64,000 nucleotides of DNA from the NCBI GenBank assembly GCA_963971225.1, contig OZ020268.1:61751900-61815899 (forward strand). Direction: 5' to 3'. The notes below the pieces were generated by a model. It worked only from the letters and a program-made list of their open reading frames with translations. It made no database searches and was not told the DNA's origin. This DNA comes from Melieria omissa. Taxonomy: Eukaryota; Arthropoda; Insecta; Diptera; Ulidiidae. Of the stretch, positions 36,515 through 49,509 are shown piece by piece. The stretch's first letter is position 1; each line of letters starts with the position of its first letter. Made by a program: the position numbers and the translations under genes.

Positions 36515-37375
36515 TTATCGGGTTACGGCCTGCCGCAAAACTTCTCTCCAGGCGCCTCTGCTTCGCGCGCGCCTTCTCCAGTTGGTCACACCAAGAGATA
36601 CCAGGGCCTCTTCCACTTGGTCCTTCCACCGGAGACACGGCCTCCCTCTTCGCCGTCGTCCTCCAACCATCGCATCGAATGCCTTTTTCGCCGGAGCTTC
36701 GTCGTCCATGCGGCAGACATGACCGAGCCAGCGTAGCCGCTGGATGTTAATTCGCTGCGCTACGTCCATGTCCTTATACAGCTCATACAGCTCGTTATTG
36801 GTTCGTATGCGATAGTCGTCACCAACCCGAACAGGGCCGAAGATTTTGCGAAGCACCTTCCTCTCGAACACTCCAAGGGCCGCTATGTCGTTTCGTGTCA
36901 TTGTCCATGCTTCAGCGCCATAGAGGAGCACGGGCAAGATAAGCGTCCTATAGAGTGCAAGTTTTGTCGGTCGAGAGAGGTCTCTACTTCTCAATTGCCT
37001 ACCGAGACCGTAGTAGCACCTGTTGGCAAGAGTTATCCTTCGCTTTATCTCCAGACTGACATCATTGCTGCTGTTGATGGCGGTGCCAAGGTAGACGAAT
37101 TCCTTGACAACTTCAAAAGCATACCTGTCGGCCTCGACGTGAGACCCTAGCCGCTGCGAGTCCCTGCGTGTAGACAGCATATACTTCGTCTTGCCCTCAT
37201 TTACCACCAGACCCATTTTGGCAGATTCTCTTTCGATAGCCGCAAAGGCAGCGGTGACATCTCGCTTGTTACGTCCGATGACATCAATATCATCAGCGTA
37301 AGCAAGGAGCTGGACACTTTTGTTGAAAATTGTGCCATTACGATGTACACCGGCCTTGCGCAGAACACTCTCCAT
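36515..37375 (-). pseudogene. RTE pol, reverse transcriptase C-terminal part
   Basis: This 286-codon stretch continues the polymerase interrupted by the hAT-like element; its opening MES codons are part of the duplicated target. LLAYADDIDVIG holds the catalytic YADD of reverse transcriptase motif C, followed by the thumb region (MGLVVNEGKTKYML, FVYLGTAI) and the conserved C-terminal block of this LINE group (RLRWLGHVCRMDD, GRRRRGRPCLRWKDQ). It ends at a natural stop. The frame itself is intact; function is lost because of the insertion and an upstream frameshift. Confidence 0.9.
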
Positions 37376-39386
37376 CAGTGGCGTCCCCAGGGGGGGGGGG
37401 ATTAGGGGGATGGATCCCCCCCTTGGTCGGAGAATTCACTTATGCAATTTGCTATAACAATATGGAATTGTGAAACATTTTTACTATTTGCTTTATCGCT
37501 TCTGTAATCACCCACTTAAAACCTAATAACTGAACCTCCCATGATCTGGCCAGACCATAATGTAAACAAGATGATAGTCGAGGATTGTTGTTAAGGATAT
37601 AAAAAAACCAGAAAGTGTGAATACAATGATTTCTTTTGCTTGTCTACATTATTTTTACGTAAAACGGTGAAAATATACTAGAATAATTAAGTAAATAGCG
37701 AGTTTCAACTTTAATGAGTTAATTTTGAAATTAAAAAAATACGGCAGTAAAGCAAAAAAATAAAAAAATGTATAAATGTAAAATACGTTACTTATGGATC
37801 TACTTCAGCTGCTTGACCAATGCAATTATTTCAACAATATAATGCAGTATCATGACTATACCACATTGAGATTTTACATTCGACACATACAAATCGGGTT
37901 TTGATATATATATTTCTGGATTCCTTGCACTGTTAATAATTCTGAACTGCTTTGCCAAAGAAAAATATGCAAAACATGCTCTACATGTTGTTGTTCATGC
38001 TGAACGGATATCGTTTTCCTTGTCGCCTTCGTCGTTGCTATCTTCACATTGAACTATCTAAACGACCATTTTTTCTATCAGTATCAGAAGCTTCGTTTTG
38101 TTCAGGGCCAAATGAAAGCGTGAAATTGGCAGCACCGTTATTATTGCCTCTCGCAGCAAATTATTTAATATCTTAAATTCGTTGCTCTAAAGCATTAGTT
38201 TCCGCTATTGCTAAGGAAATTTTTTTAGAGATTTTCCTCTCTGATTTAACTCCAGCGTCGAAGTTCAAAAACAATGTCCACCTGATTCTCAAAATAGCAT
38301 TCTCTTCCTTTCATCTCTGTCACAGAAAACACCCAATCGAATTGGAAAATGGATAAGTATTAATTTTGAATATGTTCCAACATTATTTTCCAACAAAAAT
38401 TATAATTTATTAACCCAAAGAAAATAAAAGCCAAGGCGAACGAAAAACACTTGGACCAGGTACATTTTGCGCCAGCTAATTTACGTCACTATTAACGGGA
38501 TGGCACGAAAAAAGTGCTTCAAATCGGGTCAGATGGAAAAACGTAGTTGAAAATATATATATAATATAAAAAAATATTTATTAACAATTCTGACAATAAT
38601 TACGTCGAAAATAACAAAAAAAAAACTGAAAATAACTGGCAAATTTGTATGAAAATGCACCATGGTCTGGCCAAGCCATGGTTTTGGGTTTTGTGCTTAG
38701 AAAGGATCAGTTAAGGATATCATGAAATTTGAGCTCGATAGCTTAATTACAACATTACTAAAGTGGATCCAAAGTTCAATATGGTCTGGCCAGAACCGGA
38801 TACCCGCAGAAGGGTTAAGAATAAATGAATAAAAAAAATCAGCATTGCATTTGTTCTCGCAGAATAGTTGTATTTTCAATGTTACCAAAAGTGTCGACTA
38901 TTTACCAAAATAGTAATCAAACGCAGGCTTCATGCCAACCCTGCATCAGCTGTTGAAATTAAAAAAAAATTCACTTATATAGTTTTGGTAAATTGCGGGT
39001 AAACATGGAAACATGGTCACCTCTATCATAATTAAATTTCAGAACGTCATACATTTTGTAAATGTTTGATTTCTTTTACATAGCTGGTGTGCTTTTTAAA
39101 ATACGTCTTTTGGTTTTTCGTAATTCTATTAGCAGTTGTTTTCGAAATGTCATAACTTAAAACAAACTTGAATTTTTTGGTTGGGATTTTATGACTTAAA
39201 AATACATGTCACTTGAATTTTGTGTTTTAAGAAGTTTATGTTAGTATATGTATACATATATGTATGTATGTACAATTTTATTCAACATGTATTAAAAATA
39301 ATACGCAAAGATGAAAGTATAAAAATGGCGTTAAACTGCATTTTTTGCATATCCCCCCCCTTCCCGAAATCCTGGGGACGCCACTG
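37376..39386. mobile_element. hAT-like non-autonomous element inserted in the RTE reverse transcriptase
   Basis: The 2011-bp insert has 16-bp inverted ends CAGTGGCGTCCCCAGG and a perfect 8-bp target duplication CTCTCCAT (37368-37375 and 39387-39394), both diagnostic for hAT transposons. Just inside the ends lie a run of 12 G and a run of about 9 C. No transposase or BED zinc finger is recognisable: the longest open stretches (about 60-75 codons near 37.95-38.18 and 38.70-38.89 kb) match nothing I know. The interior is AT-rich with several CTGGCCAGA-type words (37.55, 38.67 and 38.79 kb). A CAGTGGCG start is common among arthropod hAT families. Confidence 0.87.
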
Positions 39387-40040
39387 CTCTCCATGGTGAA
39401 GTTGAAGAGGTCGCAGGACAAAGGATCGCCCTGTCTGAAACCTCGAACGGTATCAAAGGGGTCGGAGAGGTCACTTCCAACCTTGACGGAGCTGCGCGTA
39501 TTGCTCAACGTCGCTCTGCAAAGTCTAACGAGCTTTGCAGGGATACCAAGTTCAGACAATGCGGCATATAGGCGATCCCTTATCGGGCTATCGAATGCTG
39601 CCTTGTAATCGATGAAGAGATGGTGTGTATCGATTTGGTTCTCATGGGTCTTCTCCAGGATTTGGCGTAGAGTGAATATCTGGTCGATGGTGGACTTACC
39701 AGGTCTAAAGCCGCACTGATAAGGTCCAATCAGCGCCTTGGCGAGTGGCTTTAGTCTTTCACATAATACGCTCGTCAGGACCTTGTATGCAATGGGAAGT
39801 AGGCTGATACCCCTGTAGTTGGCGCATATTGTTGGGTCGCCTTTCTTCAGCACAGGACAAAGGGCACTGAGGTTCCAATCGTTGGGAATTCGTTCCTCCA
39901 GCCATATTTTGCAAATGAGCTGATGCATGCACCCAATCAGCTCACCGCCGCCGGCCTTGAACAATTCTGCTGGTTGCCCATCCGGCCCTGCAGCTTTGTT
40001 GTTCTTGAGTCGCTGGATAGCGACCCCGGACCTCGTCATG
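39387..40040 (-). pseudogene. RTE pol, reverse transcriptase N-terminal and palm part
   Basis: Encodes KNNKAAGPDGQPAELFK (domain start), ANYRGISLLPIAYKVL, YQCGFRPGKSTIDQIF, motif A with catalytic Asp in LFIDYKAAFDS, and motif B GFRQGDPLS. The open frame runs on to 39278 only because it reads into the hAT-like end (SGVPRISGRGG). It is out of frame with the endonuclease part: a small indel around 40022-40035, at the codons after PSHDEVR, separates the two. Confidence 0.88.
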
Positions 40041-41567
40041 GCTGGGCGGTGGCACATCCACACCGACGTCGTCGATTGGTGCCATCTGGACATCTTCACC
40101 ACTGGCGGTATTGTTCCTTTCGTCGCCTGCGAGCAGCTTGGTGAAGTGCTCCTTCCACAACCTCAGCACACCCTGCGCATCCGTAACCAGATCCCCGTTT
40201 TCGTCTCTGCAAGAAGATGCCCCAGGCTTAAATCCTTCCGTAAGACGCTTAACTTTTTGGAAGAATTTTCGGGCGTCATTCCTGCTCCTGCACTCCTCGA
40301 TTTCCTCACGCTCGCGCCTTTCTTGCTCCCGTTTCTTGCGTCTAAAAAGGCACCTCTCTTTCTTCCTCTCCTCCCGGTATTTTTCTGTCATGGCTCGCGT
40401 GGCGGCCGACTGCAGGGTCTTCTTGTATGCAGCATTCTTCACTGCAATGGCTGCGCGACACTCTTCATCGTACCATTGGTTTTTTGGTGGTGGGCGTCGA
40501 AAACCAAGGACATTTTCTGCGGCGACGCGCATAGAGTGGGATAAGTGAGCCCATAATCCGCCGATGTCATCAGGTGGAGAGGGGGAGCGACCGAGCTGGT
40601 TGGAGAGTTGAGCGGAGTAGGCTTCGGCTACCCCTTGTGATCGCAGCTTACTGATGTCCAGCTTTCTTCGCAAACTAGGTTGTGCGGTCTTCGCTGCGCA
40701 AAGACGCATGCGTACCTTGGCTGCAACAAGGTAGTGGTCCGAGTCGATGTTGGGTCCTCGGAACGTGCGCACATCTAGAATGCTAGAAGCATGCCTTCCA
40801 TCAATCACAATGTGATCAATCTGGTTGCGGGTGGATTGATCGGGGGATAACCAGGTGACCTTGTGGATATCGAGGTGCTGGAATCTGGTGCTACTAACTA
40901 CCATGTTTCGTGCCGCGGCGAAATCGATCAGCCTCAGACCGTTGTTCGAAGTGGTCCCATGGAGGCTGAACTGCCCGACTGTGGGGCCAAAGATGCCTTC
41001 TCGCCCGACCTTTGCGTTGAAGTCCCCGAGGACAATTTTGACGTCATGGGCCGGGCACCTGTCGTAGACGTCCTCGAGCTTCGCATAGAAGGCATCCTTG
41101 GTCGCATCGTCCTTCTCTACCGTCGGGGCGTGCGCGCAAATCAGGCTGATGCTAAAGTATTTAGCTTTGATGCGGATCGAAGCCAGCCGTTCGTTCACCG
41201 GAGTGAACCGAGAGACGTGGTGGCGAAGTCTCTTGCTGACCACAAATCCGCAGCCAAATTCGCGCTTCTCCGCATGGCAGCTGTAGTAGATATCGCAGTC
41301 TGCTCGCTTGGAGCAACCTTGTCCTGTCCATCGCATTTCCTGGATGGCGGTGATGTCAGCCTTACATTTCGTGAGGGCTTCCGCCAGTTGGATAGAGGCA
41401 CCTTCCCTATAGAGGGTCCGGACATTCCAGGTGCATATCCTCAAATCATGGTCCTTGAATCGTTTGCTGTGGTCGTCAACATTTTGGGTTCCTTCCGAGG
41501 CTTGCTTTTTGGCTTTCATTGGTATTTGGTTTTCCGTGGCGGGCACCAAACCCTGCGCACAACCCAA
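39942..41567 (-). pseudogene. RTE pol, AP-type endonuclease part
   Basis: The first 290 residues of this 541-codon frame form an apurinic-type endonuclease that nicks target DNA for reverse transcription. RICTWNVRTL is at residues 43-52, ITAIQEMRW (metal-binding Glu77) at 72-80, VLGDFNAKVG at 179-188, QIDHIVID at 249-257 and SDHYL at 276-280. A basic Arg/Glu-rich linker (EERKKERCLFRRKKREQE) follows. The end, from about residue 513, is out-of-frame sequence after an indel; the true protein continues as reverse transcriptase. The start methionine MGCAQG is the first in frame, about 190 bp after the element's 5' end. Insect annotation often calls such proteins craniofacial development protein 2-like. 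Confidence 0.9.
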
Positions 41568-41757
41568 ATTTTAAGTCCTGGGGATAGGACTCGCTGCACA
41601 CATTAGTTCACTATTCAGCGGATGCCAAATAGCTATCCAGAAGGGCCGCGCGGAGGCTGTGCATCAGCTTGGATTGGACAGGGACAAGGATCGTTCTGGC
41701 GTTCGCCAGGTTGAACGCAATCAGAGACTTTACCTTGTATGTCCGCTCCCTTCCTTC

Positions 41758-44700
41758 CCAACCAATCGCCAAAACAAAAACTACAACAACAAAAGCATCT
41801 AATTTTTTTTCATACATACAATTTCTTGAGGCAACAAAACAAAAACCCGCGCAGCCCCCACACGTGTTGCTTCGTTGCTGTCACAACAACGACTGATTGA
41901 AAGAATGCACCTCTGATCTATATAACCAATCAAATGCTTGTGGAACCTAAGTACGCACAATCACTTAAGTCAAAATGGCGTCAAAATTAAGCCAGAGTGA
42001 CCACCTTTCACCAATTTGGTAAATAAAAAAAATATCCCACCGGCAGCATGATCGAAATTATGGCTGTTAAATCTCGACCCGTTAACGGATTTTAATAATA
42101 TTATGCCTTATTATGTAGCTAGACTCGTATGCTTTCTATAATGGTATCAATCATCCTTCGATACCCCAAGGTTCGAAAGCAAATCGATTTGGAACGGTGA
42201 CTTTGAAAAAATTGGTTCTTGGGTGCAACCAATAAAATGCTTGTCAACACCAAATGCATAAGTGCATATTAATAATTGACCCCTTAAAATTTAGCCAGAG
42301 TCTTATGCTTTCTATATTGGTCCCTAACTTTTCATTATCCTTCAGGAGTAATGAGCATATCGATGCGCAAGGATAACATTGAAAAACTGCCTATTACAAA
42401 ATACACACTCACCACTAAAGTGCTTATAGATTCCGAACGGTACGGGTTACGTTAATAAAAAACCCTTTAAAATGTAGCTATATATTGCAGCTTTATCAAA
42501 TTAAGTCAATAATTTGATTACTATTCGGCAATCATGAACAGATCGATGCGCAAGAGTGACATTAAAAGGCTGCCTACTGCAAAATCGATAAAATGCTTGT
42601 AAAATATGATGATTCTAGGTTTATAGAAAAATAACAACCTTAAAACCTAGCTGGAGTTTTGAGCTTTCATAAATGGGGTCAATCTTCTCGCTATCTCAAA
42701 TAATGCAGGAGAATTTCGTTGTGGAAAAGTGATATCGACCACATGATACATTTATATAAGGGGTGCCCAAAATCTTCTCATGGAAAAGCAAAAACCAATA
42801 CATGTAAAGTTGCCCAAAAAAATGCAAACAAATTATTTCATTAATTGAATTAGTTGAAAGCACATTGTGCATTTCGCTTGACCCTTAAAATTATAAGTGA
42901 AAAAAATATAATGTTCCCATTTGTTATTGCCCAAAGGCCAACCAATCGCCAACACAAAAACGCATACACACAAAAACTACAACAACAAAAGCATCTAATT
43001 TTTTTCATACATACAATTTTTTTTCCCCCACACGTGTTGCTTCGTTGCTGTCAGAACAACGACTAATTGAAAGAATGCACCTCTGATCTATATAACCAAT
43101 CAAATGCTTGTGGAACCTAAGTACGCACAATCACTTTAATGAAAATGGCGTCAAAATTAAGCCAAAGTGACCACCTTTCACCAATTTGGTAAATAAAAAA
43201 ATATCCCACCGCCAGCATGATGGAAATTATGGCTATTAAATCTCGACCCGTTAACGGATTTTAATAATATTATGCCTTATTATTAAGCTAGACTCGTATG
43301 CTTTCTATATTGGTATCAATCATCTTTCGATACCCCAAGGTTCGAAAGCAAATCGATTTGGAACGGTGACTTTGAAAAAATTGGTTCTTGGGTGCAACCA
43401 ATAAAATGCTTGTCAACACCAAATGCATAAGTGCATATTAATAATTGACCCCTTAAAATTTAGCCAGAGTCTTATGCTTTCTATATTGGTCCCTAACTTT
43501 TCATTATCCTTCAGGAGTAATGAGCATATCGATGCGCAAGGATAACATTGAAAAACTGCCTATTACAAAATACACACTCACCACTAAAGTGCTTATAGAT
43601 TCCAAACGGTATGGGCTACGTTAATAAAAAACCCCTAAAAATATAGCTAGAGATTGCAGCCTTATCAAATTAAATCAATAATTTGATTACTATTCGGCAG
43701 TCATGAACAGATCGATGCGCAAGAGTGACATTAAATGGCTGCCTACTACAAAATCGATAAAATGCGTGTAAAATATGATGATTCTAGGTTTAAATGTAAC
43801 GTAATGTAATGTAAAGTTGCCCACAAAAATGCAAACAAATTATTTAATTAATTGAATTAGTTGAAAGCACATTGTGCATTGCGCTTGACCCTTAAAATTA
43901 TAAGGGAAAAAAATATAATGTTCCCATTGCCGAAAGGCCAACCAATCGCCAACACAAAAAAGCATAAAAATATGATGATTCTAGGTTCATAGAAAAAATA
44001 ATAACCCTAAAACCTAGCTGGAGTTTTGAGCTTTCATAAATGGGGTCAATCTTCTCGCTATCTCAAATAATGCAGGAGAATTTCGTTGTGGAAATGTGAT
44101 ATCGACCACATGATACATCTATATTAGGGGTGCCCCAATACATGTAAGTTGCCCAAAACAATGCAAACAAATTATTTCATTAATTGAATTAGTTGAAAGC
44201 ACATTGTGCATTTCTGATCTATATAAAAAATCAAATGCTTGTGGTACCTAAGTACGCACAATCACTTTAATCAAAATGGCGTCAAAATTAAGCCAGAGTG
44301 ACCACCTTTCACCAATTTGGTAAATACAAAAAATATCCCACCGGCAGCATGATCGAAATTATGGCTGTTAAATCTCGACCCGTTAACGGATTTTAATAAT
44401 ATTATGCCTTATTATTTAGCTAGACTCGTATGCTTCCTATAATGGTATCAATCATCCTTCTATACTCCAAGGTTCGAAAGCAAATCGATTTGGAACGGTG
44501 ACTTTGAAAAAATTGCTACTTGGACGCAACCACTAAAATGCTTGTCAACACCAAATGCATAAGTGCATATTAATAGTTGACCACTTAAAATTTAGCCAGA
44601 GTCTTATGCTTTCTATATTGGTCCCTAACTTTTCATTATCCTTCAGGAATAATGAGCATATCGATGCGCAAGGATAACATTGAAAAACTGCCTATTACAA

Positions 44701-47348
44701 AATACACACTCACCACTAAAGTGCTTATAGATTCCAAACGGTATGGGTTACGTTAATAAAAAACCCCTTAAAATGTAGCTAGAGATTGCAGCTCTATCAA
44801 ATTAAATCAATAATTTGATTACTATTCGGCAATCATGAACAGATCGATGTGCAAGAGTGACATTAAATGGCTGCCTACTGCAAAGTCGATAAAATGCTTG
44901 TAAAATATGATGATTCTAGGTTTATAGAAAAAATAATAACCCTAAAACCTCGCTGGAGTTTTGAGCTTTCATAAATGGGATCAATCTTCTCGCTATCTCA
45001 AATAATGCAGGAGAATTTCGTTGTGGAAAAGTGATATCGACCACATGATACATCTATATCAGGGGTGCCCAACATCTTCTTATGGAAAAGCAAACACCAG
45101 TACATGCAAGTTGCCCAAAAAATGCAAACAAATTATTTAATTAATTAAATTAGTTGCAACAAAAAAGCCTACACACAAAAACTACAACAACAAAACCATC
45201 TAATTTTTTTCATACATACATTTTCTTGAGGCAACAAAACAAAAATCCGCGCAGCCCCCACACGTGTTGCTTCGTTGCTGTCACAACAACGACTGATTGA
45301 AAGAATGCACCTCTGATCTATATAACCAATCAAATGCTTGTGGTACCTAAGTACGCACAATCACTTTAATCAAAATGGCGTCAAAATTAAGCCAGAGTGA
45401 CCACCTTTCACCAATTTGGTAAATACAAAAAATATCCCACCGGCAGCATGATCGAAATTATGGCTGTTAAATCTCGACCCGTTAACGGATTTTAATAATA
45501 TTATGCCTTATTATTTAGCTAGACTCGTATGCTTCCTATAATGGTATCAATCATCCTTCTATACTCCAAGGTCCGAAAGCAAATCGATTTGGAACGGTGA
45601 CTTTCAAAAAATTGCTACTTGGACGCAACCACTAAAATGCTTGTCAACACCAAATGCATAAGTGCATATTAATAGTTGACCACTTAAAATTTAGCCAGAG
45701 TCTTATGCTTTCTATATTGGTCCCTAACTTTTCATTATCCTTCAGGAATAATGAGCATATCGATGCGCAAAGATAACATTGAAAAACTGCCTATTGCAAA
45801 ATACACACTCACCACTAAAGTGCTTATAGATTCCAAACGGTATGGGTTACGTTAATAAAACACCCTTCAAATGTAGCTAGAGATCGCAGCTTTATCAAAT
45901 TAAATCAATAATTTGATTACTATTCGGCAATCATGAACAGATCGATGCGCAAGAGTTACATTAAATGGCTGCCTACTGCAAAATCGATAAAATGCTTGTA
46001 AAATATGATGATTCTAGGTCTATAGAAAAAATAATAACCCTAAAACCTAGCTGGAGTTTTGAGCTTTCATAAATGGGGTCAATCTTCTCGCTATCTCAAA
46101 TAATGCAGGAGAATTTCGTTGTGGAAAAGTGATATCGACCACATGATACATCTATATTAGGGGTGCCCCAATACATGTAAGTTGCCCAAAACAATGCAAA
46201 CAAATTATTTCATTAATTGAATTAGTTGAAAGCACATTGTGCATTTCTGATCTATATAAAAAATCAAACGCTTGTGGTACCTAAGTACGCACAATCACTT
46301 TAATCAAAATGGCGTCAAAATTAAGCCAGAGTGACCACCTTTCACCAATTTGGTAAATACAAAAAATATCCCACCGGCAGCATGATCGAAATTATGGCTG
46401 TTAAATCTCGACCCGTTAACGGATTTTAATAATATTATGCCTTATTATTTAGCTAGACTCGTATGCTTCCTATAATGGTATCAATCATCCTTCTATACTC
46501 CAAGGTTCGAAAGCAAATCGATTTGGAACGGTGACTTTGAAAAAATTGCTACTTGGACGCAACCACTAAAATGCTTGTCAACACCAAATGCATAAGTGCA
46601 TATTAATAGTTGACCACTTAAAATTTAGCCAGAGTCTTATGCTTTCTATATTGGTCCCTAACTTTTCATTATCCGTCAGGAATAATGAGCATATCGATGC
46701 GCAAGGATAACATTGAAAAACTGCCTATTACAAAATACACACTCACCACTAAAGTGCTTATGGATTCCAAACGGTATGGGTTACGTTAATAAAAAACCCC
46801 TTAAAATGTAGCTAGAGATTGCAGCTCTATCAAATTAAATCAATAATTTGATTACTATTCGGCAATCATGAACAGATCGATGTGCAAGAGTGACATTAAA
46901 TGGCTGCCTACTGCAAAGTCGATAAAATGCTTGTAAAATATGATGATTCTAGGTTTATAGAAAAAATAATAACCTTAAGACCTAGCTGGAGTTTTGAGCT
47001 TTCATAAATGGGGTCAATCTTCTCGCTATCTCAAATAATGCAGGAGAATTTCGTTGTGGAAAAGTGATATCGACCACATGATACATCTATATCAGGGGTG
47101 CCCAAAATCTTCTTATGGAAAAGCAAAACCAATACATGTAAAGTTGCTCAAAAAAATGCAAACAAATTATTTAATTAATTGAATTAGTTGAAAGCACATT
47201 GTGCATTTCGCTTGACCCTTAAAATTATAAGTGAAAAAAATATAATGTTGCCATTTGTCATTGCCGAAAGGCCAACCAATCGCCAACACAAAAAAGCATA
47301 CACTCAAAAACTACAACAACAAAAGCATCTAATTTTTTTTCATACATA
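41758..47348. repeat. satellite array, segment 7
   Basis: Landmarks at 42081, 43250, 44382, 45481 and 46415. From about 42.81 kb on it parallels 9.11-13.64 kb at a fixed offset of 33702 bp, including the rearranged unit (10.08 kb against 43.79 kb) and the 934-bp unit. Confidence 0.95.
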
Positions 47349-47679
47349 GGGGAAGGTGGGGACCCTTCGTACGGTTTCCACATTTTATTTATTTTTTTTA
47401 TTTTTTCATGAATCAGTCACCTGACAGGTTAAATTTATAGTCTAACTATCTGAGATTCATATAAAAAACTGACAGATGATTTCATCTGATGTTTCAACCA
47501 TAATTATGATTTAAACTAAATCTGGAATATGTACGAATCTGCCCCAACAACGGGGCACCTATATACAGTGTTGGGGGTACCTTCGTACGCTGTGGGGTAG
47601 TTCCGTACGTGCGATTAAAACGACACATATAAATCAAAATTCTTTTATTAGCAATGAAATTAAACACAAAAATAAAGAT

Positions 47680-48253
47680 TTAACTTATATTTTTAGCTTC
47701 CTTATTCTTCTTTTTTAAATTAAAATCAGCTAAACTACGTTGCATTTGTCTTGCCCTAGCCCTTTTTTCCTGTTCTAGCTTTTTCAACTGCTTTTCATTG
47801 CGTTTCTCTTCAATTAGCTTTTTTTCGGGTGTGTCAGTATAAATACGTGATTTTCGTCACTAAAGGCTAATTCAAAGGGTTTGCGTAAACTGAGTTCTGG
47901 GTTTCTTCTGCGAAAACCATACAGCCATTCTTTCCCAGCCATCTTATTTTCTTCCCACTTTGCTGCATATTTCAAACTCAAAGATTTGGCGTACTCATAT
48001 GCTAGCTTTCTTGCTTGAATCGTCGTAAGTCCATAATGCATCTTACAACATTTGATAATATAATCATTTAGCAGTTTTTCTTCTTCCATAGAAAAGACTT
48101 GGAAACTTGTATATTTAGAGTCAAATATACGGTTGCTGGACCCTTCAGCATCATTGCAATTTTTTTTTGTTTACTCGGCTTTCTAATGTTGACAATTTCA
48201 AATTGTACTTGTCCGCAGCTTTTCTATATGACAATACTCCTTGCACAACATCA
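47680..48253 (-). pseudogene. pogo-type transposase remnant (copy 3)
   Basis: psq piece, CENP-B-type HTH (48089-47814) and basic tail as in copy 1. One visible change: SLKYPAKW reads SLKYAAKW (Pro to Ala). The psq Ser codon is intact, unlike copy 2. Confidence 0.8.
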
Positions 48254-48662
48254 AAATAGATATTTTTCAATATACATAGAATAATTTAATTAAATTCGTC
48301 ATAAAATCGGATATAGTTATAGTAGATTTCTCAATCTGGGCTTGTTTGAAAGGTATTTTTATATGGTATTTTTATATATCGTGACCAAAGTTTGCAGCAG
48401 TTTTGTAGTTTTGTAGCATTTTAAAATCCGCTACAAATTAGGTCACTCATACGCCACGTCGGCCCGCTTAATATTTGCAACGCATTTAACTGCGTCCTTG
48501 TGCAAGTCATTGCATATGCTGAAAATTGTTGATACAGATTCTGAAAGGTGATAAAAATACCTTTCAAACAAGCCCAGACTGAGAAATCTACTCTAACTCT
48601 ATCCGATTTTTTGACGAATTTAATTAAATTATTCTATGTATATTGAAAAATATCTATTTTGA
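48251..48662. repeat. 112-bp inverted repeat inside pogo copy 3
   Basis: Arms 48251-48362 and 48551-48662, the counterpart of the palindrome in copy 1. Confidence 0.75.
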
Positions 48663-49232
48663 AATTTTGGGGGCTCGAAAACCAACTTAGAGCTTTGGTC
48701 TCTTGAGCAAAATTTCTCAGAATCACCTATAGATTACGTTTTTGCTATACGCTTCATCAAACAAAATTAACCCGCCCTAGAATACATATAACTTACCTGC
48801 CTACCAGTTGGGGCACATTCGTACGCGCTCAAACGTGCCCCATCTAGTTCTGTCCAAAAGTACCCCACTAACTAAATAACAACAAAATATAACCTCTTTT
48901 AATAATAATAGGAAAACGTCATAAATTAAGTATTGAAAACGTATCTTAAGTATATTTTGCTACTTTCTGATATAATACTCTACACGAAAACTTATTTTAT
49001 CTACGGCAACAATAGACAAAAACATTGATCAAAAAATTACTTACCGAGCGCGAAAACACGTTCGTGCCTGTCACTTCACTCTAACCGGTGCGAATGGCGC
49101 GATACTACGTTGACGTAAAGTTGGTACCTCGACTCACGCACACATACAAAAGCGAGACCGTACGTTGTTTCGTTCAAGTTTTATTTTGACTGTATGAATG
49201 TGCCCCGCGTACGAAGGGTAACGATCTTCCCC

Positions 49233-49509
49233 TACAATTTCTTGAGTCAACAAAACAAAATCCGCGCAGCCCCCACACGTGTTGCTTCGTTGCTGTCACA
49301 ACAACGACTGATTGAAAGAATGCACCTCTGATCTATATAACCAATCAAATGCTTGTGGAACCTAAGTACGCACAATCACTTTAATCAAAATGGCGTCAAA
49401 ATTAAGCCAGAGTGACCACCTTTCATCAATTTGGTAAATAAAAAAAATATCCCACCGGCAGCATGATCGAAATTATGGCTGTTAATCTCGACCCGTTAAC
49501 GGATTTTAA
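49233..49509. repeat. satellite remnant, segment 8 (277 bp between pogo 3 and piggyBac D)
   Basis: Landmark at 49495. Same length and TTTCATCAATTTGG variant as segment 4; it lacks the extra unit seen at the otherwise corresponding segment 2. Confidence 0.93.

Larger units (their letters stand above)
36486..41757 (-). mobile_element. RTE-type non-LTR retrotransposon, near full length, split by a hAT-like element
   Basis: Read on the minus strand it runs from 41757 to 36486 and ends in a short AAGTAAGTAA tail, typical of RTE elements, 29 bp after the stop codon. A 10-bp target duplication CCAACCAATC flanks it (36476-36485 and 41758-41767), both within satellite. Without the 2-kb insertion and its duplicated 8 bp it is about 3.25 kb, the normal size of an RTE element. 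It has a single pol region with endonuclease and reverse transcriptase. GC content is visibly higher than the satellite. Confidence 0.93.
47349..49232 (-). mobile_element. pogo/Tigger-like element, copy 3 (1884 bp)
   Basis: Same ends and satellite TA target (47347-47348, 49233-49234). It parallels copy 1 in its left half but keeps the roughly 32-bp block near 48958-48990, so copy 1 lost it after the large duplication or copy 3 regained it by conversion. Confidence 0.88.

Noticed and set aside
37952..38176. Open frame of 74 codons inside the hAT-like element
   Set aside because: No similarity to a hAT transposase or other protein that I recognise, and the opposite strand is not clearly coding either.
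39345..41606. Plus-strand open frames across the LINE (up to about 247 codons)
   Set aside because: They are antisense to well-conserved endonuclease and reverse transcriptase motifs on the minus strand and carry no recognisable domain.
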